Positions 1 through 5,105 of a DNA stretch of 5,105 bases are shown piece by piece. The notes below the pieces were generated by a model, which worked only from the letters and a program-made list of their open reading frames with translations, was not told where the DNA came from and ran no database searches. Both the position numbers and the translations under genes were made by a program. This DNA is from Acidobacteriota bacterium (GTDB lineage: Bacteria > Acidobacteriota > Vicinamibacteria > Vicinamibacterales > CAVVIG01), in contig QHWL01000394.1 of the NCBI GenBank assembly GCA_003222555.1, forward strand, positions 1 to 5,105, read 5' to 3'. Position 1 is the first letter of the stretch. Each line of letters starts with the position of its first letter.

Positions 1-1
1 G

Positions 2-328
2 GGCGAGATTTACGACGTCGCCGTCGACGTGCGGCGCGGATCTCCGTCGTTCGGACGATGGGTCGGCATCCGGCTTTCGGCCGACAACTTCAAGCAGTGC
101 TACGTGCCGCAAGGGTTCGCCCACGGCTTCGCCGTTATCAGTCCGATCGCGCAAGTCGAGTACAAGTGCACCGATTTGTACGACCCGGCGGACGAGATCG
201 GCATCGCTTGGAACGACCCCGCGCTCGCGATTTCATGGCCCGTCGGGGAGCCGTTTCTGTCCGAGCGCGACCGTCGTCATCCGACGCTTGCCGAAGTAAT
301 GGACGAGCTGCCTGAGTGGCGCGGCTGA
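2..328 (+). CDS. rfbC: dTDP-4-dehydrorhamnose 3,5-epimerase, C-terminal part (5' end outside window)
   Basis: This is the last 108 residues of RmlC/RfbC, the cytoplasmic epimerase that inverts C3 and C5 of dTDP-4-keto-6-deoxyglucose in dTDP-L-rhamnose synthesis for surface polysaccharide. The visible part begins [11 protein letters not shown], a cupin beta-strand segment typical of the family. It continues through [24 protein letters not shown] and [11 protein letters not shown], then [13 protein letters not shown], all in the order seen in E. coli and Salmonella RmlC. The tail [18 protein letters not shown] is the usual C-terminal end, so the stop at 326-328 is natural. The catalytic His region (RGLHYQ in homologues) lies before base 1 and cannot be checked. 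The reading frame is open from base 2. The usual rfbA/rfbB/rfbD partners, if present, would be upstream. No terminator follows closely; the first candidate is about 260 bases downstream. Confidence 0.94.
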   Translation, partial: GEIYDVAVDVRRGSPSFGRWVGIRLSADNFKQCYVPQGFAHGFAVISPIAQVEYKCTDLYDPADEIGIAWNDPALAISWPVGEPFLSERDRRHPTLAEVMDELPEWRG

Positions 329-518
329 AGCGGCGCGGGCATGCGGGGGACAAAATCGCGCGTCACCGTAAGGCCGCTGGTTTTCAGCTTGCCGGAATGC
401 GACCCCAGTGACAGATTTGTAAGACTCGTAACAAAACTCGTCGCCGCTGTGCTCGTGCCCCGGTCAGAAATCCTTGATTCTCTGCGACTTTCGACGGGTA
501 CGCCCCTTGCCTTTCCGA
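329..518. other. Intergenic stretch with no supported gene
   Basis: This is the first part of the 525-base gap between rfbC and pxpA. Short open frames cross it on both strands, but none has a recognisable domain, a ribosome binding site or a protein-like composition. I see no strong hairpin just after the rfbC stop. A TTGATT at 474-479 could be a -35 element for the RNA-like structure that follows, but no good -10 sits at the right distance, so I do not call a promoter. Confidence 0.5.
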
Positions 519-621
519 GCTGTGCAATCACCGATCTGATTACGGCAGGGCGCCGTGAATGCTGGGGGAGCCAGATTGGTGGAGCAGAAGGGCACCGCAA
601 TGACGCGATGCCCTTTTGTTT
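519..621 (+). ncRNA. Possible structured RNA (small RNA or leader) ending in a terminator
   Basis: On the + strand, bases 528-538 can pair with 572-582 as an 11-base-pair stem with two G-U pairs. A shorter outer pairing joins 520-522 to 585-587. Inside the long stem lie two small hairpins: 542-546 with 552-556 (ACGGC/GCCGT, 5-base loop) and 561-563 with 569-571 (GCT/AGC around GGGGG). Together they form a three-way junction, followed at once by a terminator hairpin at 588-615. A compact multi-branched fold directly before a terminator is the usual shape of a small RNA or riboswitch leader. I could not match it to a named family: no TPP, cobalamin, glycine, SAM or c-di-GMP core is recognisable, and it is not a tRNA. 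The next gene starts 230 bases on, beyond repeats, so a free-standing small RNA or an rfbC 3' UTR is likelier than a leader. The fold was drawn by hand. Confidence 0.35.
588..621 (+). terminator. Intrinsic (Rho-independent) terminator
   Basis: AAGGGCA (588-594) pairs perfectly with TGCCCTT (609-615). The stem extends past one mismatch (595/608) through CGC/GCG (596-598 with 605-607) to a six-base loop at 599-604. TTTTGTTTGT follows from 614. A GC-bearing stem directly followed by a T-rich run is the canonical form on the + strand. It would end transcripts from rfbC or from the RNA-like structure immediately upstream, and it separates both from pxpA. Confidence 0.62.
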
Positions 622-692
622 GTACGGCGTTCAGTGCCCGCCGAGCCCTCGTCCCCCCACTGCGCCGCGGCCCCGCCCCCAAAAAAGACGCC

Positions 693-763
693 GTTAACCG
701 CCGAGACCGCGGAGAAGAAAACGCCAAGAATTCTCGGCGTACTCTGCGTGCTCCACGGTAAAC
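693..763. repeat. Imperfect palindrome, CGCAGAG-type intergenic repeat, copy 1
   Basis: The left half runs from GTTAACCG (693-700) through GAGACCGCGGAGAAG. The right half runs from TTCTCGGCG through ACTCTGCGTGCTCC to CGGTAAAC (756-763). The outer arms pair at 7 of 8 positions, while the inner arms pair imperfectly. The repeat shares AGACCGCGGAG, a CCAAGA apex and CTCTGCGTGCTC with the palindrome at 4793-4868, so the two belong to one family. Such palindromes are, to my knowledge, widespread between genes in environmental bacteria and are often misread as short hypothetical proteins. No transposase is nearby. This copy is more degenerate than copy 2. Confidence 0.7.
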
Positions 764-804
764 GGCGCGTCCCACGCCACACTCAGCCCTTTGTCTGCAA
801 AATT

Positions 805-834
805 CCTTCGCGTTCTTCGTGACTTCGTGAGAAT
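805..834. repeat. Short CACGAAG-type intergenic repeat
   Basis: Read on the minus strand, this stretch repeats a CACGAAG-like unit three times: CACGAAG, then TCACGAAG, then the degenerate AACGCGAAGG, with a spacing of about eight to nine bases. It resembles another simple intergenic repeat, distinct from the CGCAGAG palindromes, that is often seen in environmental genomes and gives spurious HEVTKN-like peptides. It ends about 20 bases before the pxpA start codon and so sits where that gene's promoter should be. A weak GTGACT/AAAAAT pair (819-824 and 843-848, 18-base spacing) overlaps it, but I do not call it a promoter. Confidence 0.5.
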
Positions 835-853
835 TAAGCGTCAAAAATAGCGG

Positions 854-1626
854 ATGCGCATCGACCTGAACGCGGATGTGGGTGAGTCCTTCGGGGCCTA
901 CACGATTGGCCACGACGCGGGGCTCATGAAGTCGATCACGTCGGCCAACGTCGCCGCAGCATTTCATGCCGGCGATCCGACGGTGCTGCGCGCCACAATT
1001 CGCATGGCCAAAGCAAGCGGCGTCGCCGTCGGGGCACACCCCGGCCTTCCCGACCTCGTCGGCTTCGGACGCCGGGAGCTGAACGTCACGCCCAAAGAGG
1101 CCGAGGACCTCGTCCTCTACCAGATCGCCGCTGTGGCAGGAGTGGCGGCCGCCGAAGGGGTGAAGGTGCAGCACGTGAAGCCGCATGGCGCGTTGTTCAA
1201 CATGGCCGTCCGCAATGCCGAGTTGTCGGCGGCCATCGCGCGCGCGGTCGTCGCATTCGATCCGTCCTTGATTCTTTTCGGTCTTCCAGGATCGGAAATC
1301 CTGAATGCGGGCCGCGCCGCCGGGCTGCGAGTGGCCGCTGAGTGGCCGCTGAAGTGTTCGCCGACCGTGCCTACGAAGCCGACGGCTCGCTGGCGTCGAG
1401 GCGCAAGCCGGGAGCGGTCATCCACCATGTGGACGCCCTCGTTTCGCGCGCCATTCAGATGGTGAAAGACCGCACCGTCGTGGCGGTCGACGGCGCAGTC
1501 GTCGAGCTCGAGGCCGACACAATCTGCGTCCACGGCGATACACCTGATTCCGACGAGCTCGCCTCGAAACTGCGCGTGGGCCTGGAAACCGCGGGAGTGA
1601 CGGTCAAAGCAATTGGGGCGCGGTGA
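854..1626 (+). pseudogene. pxpA: 5-oxoprolinase subunit A (LamB/YcsF family), frameshifted by an 11-base tandem duplication
   Basis: PxpA works with PxpB and PxpC as the ATP-dependent 5-oxoprolinase that opens 5-oxoproline (pyroglutamate) to glutamate. The first frame (from ATG 854) shows the family hallmarks: [12 protein letters not shown] (residues 3-14), [13 protein letters not shown] (30-42), [15 protein letters not shown] (60-74) and [10 protein letters not shown] (107-116). It is correct to E163 (1340-1342), then runs 40 unrelated residues to a stop at 1463-1465. The rest continues in another frame to the stop at 1624-1626: [19 protein letters not shown] and TICVHGDTP. The cause is GTGGCCGCTGA present twice in tandem (1331-1341 and 1342-1352). 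Removing one copy restores [14 protein letters not shown] and a 253-residue protein, the normal family length. No strong Shine-Dalgarno precedes 854. A GTG at 1342 could in principle start the C-terminal 94 residues, but without a visible ribosome site. The usual SANIACGFHAGDP segment has Ala for Cys. The intact codons on both sides argue for a very recent mutation or an assembly error. Confidence 0.9.
1329..1352. repeat. 11-base tandem duplication inside pxpA
   Basis: The sequence has exact 11-base periodicity from 1329 to 1352, a little over two copies of GTGGCCGCTGA. Eleven is not a multiple of three, so the duplication shifts the reading frame. No mismatch separates the two copies. Confidence 0.95.
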
Positions 1627-1629
1627 AAT

Positions 1630-1658
1630 GCACGAATGCAATAACGCACGAATGCAAT
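1630..1658. repeat. 13-base direct repeat at the pxpA-transporter junction
   Basis: GCACGAATGCAAT occurs at 1630-1642 and again at 1646-1658, separated by three bases (period 16). It fills almost the whole 30-base spacer and runs into the ATG at 1657. It takes the place where a ribosome binding site for the transporter would be expected, and no clear Shine-Dalgarno is visible. Confidence 0.8.
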
Positions 1659-2907
1659 GATGCAGCACGTTCTGACTCAATCGTCCACGCCGGCGGGCCT
1701 TTTCGGCTGGTGGCGCGCCGCCGGCGAGCGTGCCCATCGGACGCTCGTGGCGGCAGCCTTCGGGTGGATGCTCGATGCGTTCGACGTCATGCTCTTCTCG
1801 TTGGTGCTGGCGGCGCTCATCGCGGACCTGGGTCTGACGAAGCCGCAGGCAGGCCTGCTGGGATCGATCACGCTCATCGGGGGCGCGGCGGGAGGACTGG
1901 TGTTCGGGGTGATCGCCGACCGGCGCGGGCGCACGCGCGCGCTCATGGGGAGCGTCCTCTTGTACTCGATCTTCACGGGCCTCTGCGGGCTCGCGCAAAA
2001 CATGTGGCAGCTCGCCATCTTTCGCGTGCTGCTCGGGTTCGGCATGGGCGGCGAGTGGGCGAGCGGCGCGGCGCTCGTGTCCGAAACGTGGCCGGCAGAT
2101 ACCCGCGGCAAAGCGCTCGGGTTCATGCAAAGCTCCTGGGCGATCGGCAACGGCGCGGCCGCGCTCGTCACCGCTCTAGTGCTGCCGGCCTGGGGCTGGC
2201 GAGCGGTGTTTTTCGTCGGCGTTCTGCCGGCGCTCTTCACGCTGTGGGTACGGCGGAACGTCGAAGAACCGGACATGTGGAGGCAGAGCACGACGACCGC
2301 GCGGTTTGCCGACATCTTCCGCGGTCGCCTCGGCGCCGTCACTGCCGCCGTCACGTTGATGAACGCGTGCACGCTCTTTGGATGGTGGGGTTTGAATGCG
2401 TGGGTTCCGGCGTACCTTTCGCTGCCGGCGACGCAGGGCGGGATCGGTCTGGGCGCATACGCGATGTCGGCCTTGGTCGTGGCCATGCAGGTCGGCATGT
2501 GGTTCGGGTACGTGACGTTCGGGTTCGTCAGCGATGCCATCGGACGCAAGCGCACGTACATCGCATATCTCCTGATAGCGAGCGTACTGCTCCCGCTTTA
2601 TGGGCTCGCAAAAAATCCGACGGTGCTGCTCGCGCTCGGCCCGTTCGTCGCGTTTTTCGGCACCGGGTATTTCAGCGGCTTCGGCGCGCTGACAGCCGAG
2701 ATCTACCCGACGTCCATACGCGCGACCGCGCAGGGTTTCACGTACAATCTCGGCCGGATCGCCAGCGCGGCCGCGCCGTTTACGGTCGGCTCACTCGCCG
2801 AGAGTCGCGGCTTCACGGCCGCCTTCGCGCTGACCGGTGCGGCGTTCTTGTTCGCCGCGTTCGCCTGGGTCTGGATTCCGGAAACACGCGGCTCCGAGCT
2901 GCGCTGA
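1657..2907 (+). CDS. Major facilitator superfamily transporter (12 TM, metabolite:H+ symporter-like)
   Basis: A 416-residue inner-membrane secondary transporter, complete and of usual MFS length. TM1 carries the acidic pair D40/D43 in GWMLDAFDVMLF, typical of the sialate/lactate and aromatic-acid symporter branches. Loop 2-3 has motif A, GVIADRRGR (84-92), and its half-repeat GFVSDAIGRKR (289-299) lies in loop 8-9. TM4 and the loop after it read FRVLLGFGMGGEW (122-134), then SETWPADTRGKALGFMQSSWAIG. A short cytoplasmic loop (about 199-224) divides the two six-helix halves. TAEIYPTSIRATAQGF (346-361) and the terminal PETRGSEL are also family signatures. The first ATG after an in-frame stop at 1642-1644 is 1657; ATG 1660 is the alternative. 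It starts 30 bases after pxpA on the same strand, so co-transcription is likely, and 5-oxoproline or another small organic acid is a reasonable but unproven substrate. It ends 62 bases from the convergent ligase gene. Confidence 0.92.
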   Translation: MMQHVLTQSSTPAGLFGWWRAAGERAHRTLVAAAFGWMLDAFDVMLFSLVLAALIADLGLTKPQAGLLGSITLIGGAAGGLVFGVIADRRGRTRALMGSVLLYSIFTGLCGLAQNMWQLAIFRVLLGFGMGGEWASGAALVSETWPADTRGKALGFMQSSWAIGNGAAALVTALVLPAWGWRAVFFVGVLPALFTLWVRRNVEEPDMWRQSTTTARFADIFRGRLGAVTAAVTLMNACTLFGWWGLNAWVPAYLSLPATQGGIGLGAYAMSALVVAMQVGMWFGYVTFGFVSDAIGRKRTYIAYLLIASVLLPLYGLAKNPTVLLALGPFVAFFGTGYFSGFGALTAEIYPTSIRATAQGFTYNLGRIASAAAPFTVGSLAESRGFTAAFALTGAAFLFAAFAWVWIPETRGSELR

Positions 2908-2969
2908 CCTGCCAATCAAACGAAAATTGAAACGAATGGAGATTCACAGTCTCTGTAGCTGTCAACCGC
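2908..2969. other. Short convergent intergenic spacer
   Basis: These 62 bases separate the transporter stop from the ligase stop. Only small hairpins are visible, for example GAGA (2939-2942) with TCTC (2950-2953) and ACAG (2946-2949) with CTGT (2953-2956). Neither has a T-tract on either strand, so I do not call a terminator. Confidence 0.5.
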
Positions 2970-4667
2970 TTAGAGCTCCCTCAAGGCTCTCCGCAGCACC
3001 TTGCCGACCATCGTTTTTGGCAACTCCTGGCGGAACTCTATGCGCGAGGGAACTTTGTACGGCGCGAGGCGCTCTCGGCAGAAGGCGCGCAGCTCCGCTT
3101 CGGTTGCCGTGTGCTTCGCGCGGAGCACGACCCACGCCTTGACCATTTCCCCTTTGGCCTGGTCTGCGATACCAGCCACACCGACTTCGGAAACCGCCGG
3201 GTGGTTCGCGAGCACTTCCTCGATCTCGCGCGGCCACACCTGGAATCCGCTCGTCTTGATCAAATCCTTCTTGCGATCGACGATGAACAGATAGCCATCT
3301 TCGTCGAGGTAGCCCAGATCGCCGGTATGGAGCCAGCGCCGCGTGCCGCCCTCGTCGACGTGGTCGCGGAGCACGCCGACGGTCTCGTCGGGTCTGTTCC
3401 AGTAGCCGACCATCAGCTGCGGCGCGGAAAAGGTAATTTCACCAACCTCCCGCGCTGGCAGGATGCGCGTGCCTTCATCGGCGTCATAGATGCGAATGTC
3501 GACGTCTGGCAAGGGCATCCCGACCGAACCATTCTTATTCGGGCCCTGCACCGGATTGATGCACAAGGCCATCATCGCTTCCGTCAGCGAGTAGCCTTCG
3601 ACGATGCGGCCGCCTGTGATCGATTCGAAGCGCCGTTTCGTGTCGGCCAGCAGCGCAGCCGCGCCGGAAAAGCAGATCTTGATCGACTTGAAGTCCGCTT
3701 TTCCCCGCTGGACATCGGGATGATTCAACAACGCGATATACAGAGTCGGCACGCCGTTGAAAAACGCCGGCTTCACGCGGCGAATCGTGGCGAGCAAATC
3801 CTCGAGGTCGCGCGGGTTGGGCACCAGCGCAACCGGATTGCCGTTCACAAACGCCAGCGCCTGCACGCCGACATTCCCGTACACATGGAACAGCGGCAGC
3901 GGCAGGAGGATGACGTCGTTGACGCTGCCGAGCGCCGAGGACGTCCACGCGAGGATCTGCAGACCTGCCCGCACGTAGGCGCCATGTGTGCCGACGGCGC
4001 CTTTGGGCGTCCCAGTGGTGCCGCCGCTCATCAACAGCACGGCGGGATCATCGGGCATGAGAGGCTCGCGCGGCGCCGTGTCGCGCGCGTGGCGGCGAAC
4101 CATCGCCGCCAGGTCGTGATCGCCTTGGGCAAGCCGGATGCGATCGCCCTCGTGCGTCTCGCGAAAGAGCGTGAACAGCGTCCGTAGAATCGGAGGGAAG
4201 TGCTCTTTGATGTTTGTCGCGATGACCTGCCGGACCGGGGTGCGATGCTGGATGTTCTTGATGCGGTAGTAGAAGCGCGACAGTGCGACGATTGTTTCGA
4301 TACCGTGCTCGCGAAGCGGGCCTTCGAGCTCGTGGTCGGTGTAGGTGGGATTGAGCGGCGCAACGATGGCTCCGAGCTTCCAGGCCCCGAGCTCGGCGAC
4401 GAAAAACTGCGGACAGTTCGGAAGGAGCAGCGCGACGCGGTCGCCGCGCCGAATGCCGAGTGCCGCAAACGCCGCGGCGCAGGCGTCGCTCATCCGCTCG
4501 AGCGCGGCGTAACTGAGGGAGGCGCCTTTGAAGAGGAGCGCGGGATGGCCGGGCCGATCACGCGCGGTGGCCGAAACGTAATCGACCAGAGTACGGCTCG
4601 GGTAAGGCGCCAGCGTCGGCGGGACGCCTGCGTCGTAGTGGGCGAGCCACGGCGCCGTTGAGGTCAT
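2970..4667 (-). CDS. fadD: Long-chain fatty acid--CoA ligase (FadD-type, adenylate-forming)
   Basis: A complete 565-residue ANL-superfamily enzyme that activates a carboxylate, probably a fatty acid, to its acyl-AMP and then its CoA thioester, feeding beta-oxidation or lipid synthesis. Domains: a large N-terminal adenylation domain (about 1-463), then the hinge and a small C-terminal domain. Motifs: ATP phosphate-binding loop MSGGTTGTPKG (213-223); LPLFHVYG (257-264); VEGYSLTEA (356-364), where most FadD proteins have YGLTE; HTGDLGYLDEDGYLFIVDRKKDLIKTSGFQVWPREIEE (447-484), holding the ribose-binding Asp450, hinge D464-R465 and a fatty acyl-CoA synthetase signature; and PKTMVGKVLRR (550-560) with the expected catalytic Lys556. 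Length matches bacterial FadD (about 560). No other in-frame ATG lies near 4667 and homology begins by about residue 20, so this start is preferred. No Shine-Dalgarno is visible, and a TATAAT lies 10 bases upstream. Chain-length preference cannot be read from sequence. Confidence 0.93.
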   Translation of the reverse strand: MTSTAPWLAHYDAGVPPTLAPYPSRTLVDYVSATARDRPGHPALLFKGASLSYAALERMSDACAAAFAALGIRRGDRVALLLPNCPQFFVAELGAWKLGAIVAPLNPTYTDHELEGPLREHGIETIVALSRFYYRIKNIQHRTPVRQVIATNIKEHFPPILRTLFTLFRETHEGDRIRLAQGDHDLAAMVRRHARDTAPREPLMPDDPAVLLMSGGTTGTPKGAVGTHGAYVRAGLQILAWTSSALGSVNDVILLPLPLFHVYGNVGVQALAFVNGNPVALVPNPRDLEDLLATIRRVKPAFFNGVPTLYIALLNHPDVQRGKADFKSIKICFSGAAALLADTKRRFESITGGRIVEGYSLTEAMMALCINPVQGPNKNGSVGMPLPDVDIRIYDADEGTRILPAREVGEITFSAPQLMVGYWNRPDETVGVLRDHVDEGGTRRWLHTGDLGYLDEDGYLFIVDRKKDLIKTSGFQVWPREIEEVLANHPAVSEVGVAGIADQAKGEMVKAWVVLRAKHTATEAELRAFCRERLAPYKVPSRIEFRQELPKTMVGKVLRRALREL

Positions 4668-4677
4668 CAGCCGCGCG

Positions 4678-4683
4678 ATTATA
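4678..4683 (-). promoter_or_regulatory. Consensus -10 element upstream of the acyl-CoA ligase
   Basis: Read on the minus strand, bases 4683-4678 are TATAAT, a perfect sigma-70-type -10 hexamer in an otherwise GC-rich context. Ten bases separate it from the ligase ATG at 4667. Transcription would therefore begin within a few bases of the start codon, giving a leaderless or nearly leaderless mRNA, in keeping with the missing Shine-Dalgarno. No good TTGACA match lies 16-18 bases further upstream, and there is no TGn extension, so the call rests on the -10 alone. Confidence 0.45.
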
Positions 4684-4730
4684 GCCCCCGATGATGCCGT
4701 CGCCGGAGCGGACAGTCGAGGCTCCCGCCG

Positions 4731-4790
4731 TTTTCACAAGCGTGGCGCCGGGTCGGCCCCGCGTTCGCAGGCCTGACGCTTGTGAGCAAA
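4731..4790. repeat. Long palindrome with perfect 10-base arms
   Basis: TCACAAGCGT (4734-4743) is the exact reverse complement of ACGCTTGTGA (4776-4785). TTT (4731-4733) can add pairing with AAA (4788-4790) across a two-base bulge, and GGC/GCC (4744-4746 with 4771-4773) can close the 32-base GC-rich interior. No T-run follows on either strand, so it is not a standard terminator. It may be an intergenic repeat unit or an operator-like site. It does not share sequence with the CGCAGAG palindrome that starts two bases later. Confidence 0.65.
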
Positions 4791-4792
4791 AC

Positions 4793-4868
4793 ACGTTCAA
4801 CGCAGAGACCGCGGAGGCCGCAGAGAAGAAATGCCCAAGATTTCTCTGCGTGCTCTGCGTTCAAACGT
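4793..4868. repeat. Palindrome, CGCAGAG-type intergenic repeat, copy 2
   Basis: The inner arms CGCAGAGAA (4819-4827) and TTCTCTGCG (4842-4850) are perfect complements. So are the outer arms AACGCAGAG (4799-4807) and CTCTGCGTT (4853-4861), and ACGTT/AACGT (4793-4797 with 4864-4868) extends the stem. An 11-base stretch on the left arm (4808-4818) is opposed by only two bases on the right, so it bulges. It is the better-preserved relative of the repeat at 693-763. It lies 10 bases downstream of the argF stop. On the minus strand only a weak TTTT follows, so it could at most slow transcription between argF and the ligase. Confidence 0.8.
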
Positions 4869-4878
4869 CGCATTTTTT

Positions 4879-5105
<227 letters not shown>

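Noticed and set aside
371..420. Possible remnant of a transposase-associated flank (GCTGGTTTTCAGCTTG and GAATGCGACCCCAGTGACAG)
   Set aside because: The sequence looked vaguely like flanks of REP-associated transposase genes, but there is no inverted repeat, target duplication or transposase remnant to support it.
464..1186. Long open frame on the minus strand (240 codons) across the rfbC-pxpA gap
   Set aside because: It crosses both intergenic repeats and the antisense of pxpA. Its translation contains the repeat-derived HEVTKNAKE peptide and no domain, so it is a chance frame in GC-rich DNA.
1342..1626. A separate 94-residue gene starting at GTG 1342
   Set aside because: Its sequence is the conserved C-terminal third of PxpA, and its start codon is part of the 11-base duplication. 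It is better described as the second half of a frameshifted gene.
1623..2930. 435-codon open frame overlapping the transporter on the + strand
   Set aside because: Its translation is very rich in Arg, Ala and His with no recognisable motif, whereas the frame from 1657 gives a clear 12-TM MFS protein. It is a shadow frame.
2939..2956. Terminator between the convergent transporter and ligase genes
   Set aside because: The candidate stems are only four base pairs long, and neither strand has a T-tract after them.
4731..4790. Integron attC site
   Set aside because: The arms are palindromic, but no GTTRRRY/RYYYAAC core is present, and there is no integrase or gene cassette nearby.

Overview
The window is GC-rich bacterial DNA, with codons ending mostly in G or C. 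It has compact genes separated by a few repeat-laden intergenic stretches. The gene complement is ordinary chromosomal metabolism. The intergenic palindromes of the CGCAGAG type and the CACGAAG-type repeat are, to my knowledge, common in large-genome soil and environmental lineages such as Acidobacteriota (for example Vicinamibacteria). No rRNA or other marker gene is present, so that placement is only an inference.

Layout, left to right. (1) Bases 2-328, + strand: C-terminal part of dTDP-4-dehydrorhamnose 3,5-epimerase (rfbC/rmlC), from dTDP-rhamnose synthesis. (2) Bases 329-853: a 525-base gap. It holds a possible structured RNA ending in an intrinsic terminator (about 519-621), a CGCAGAG-type palindrome (about 693-763) and a short CACGAAG-type repeat (about 805-834). 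(3) Bases 854-1626, +: pxpA (5-oxoprolinase subunit A, LamB/YcsF family), broken by an exact 11-base tandem duplication at about 1329-1352. (4) Bases 1657-2907, +: an intact 12-TM major facilitator transporter, just downstream of pxpA behind a 13-base direct repeat. (5) Bases 2970-4667, -: an intact FadD-type acyl-CoA ligase, convergent with the transporter. (6) Bases 4668-4878: a 211-base gap with a consensus TATAAT element for the ligase and two adjacent palindromes, one of them a second copy of the CGCAGAG family. (7) Bases 4879-5105, -: C-terminal end of ornithine carbamoyltransferase (argF).

Functionally, pxpA and the transporter look like a small unit, perhaps for uptake and opening of 5-oxoproline. 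The frameshift would disable the enzyme unless it is an assembly error, and the partner subunits PxpB and PxpC are not in view. The ligase activates fatty acids and appears to have its own promoter, independent of argF. I see no mobile element, CRISPR array, phage gene or defence system. The most notable signals are the precise duplication in pxpA and the unassigned RNA-like fold upstream of it.
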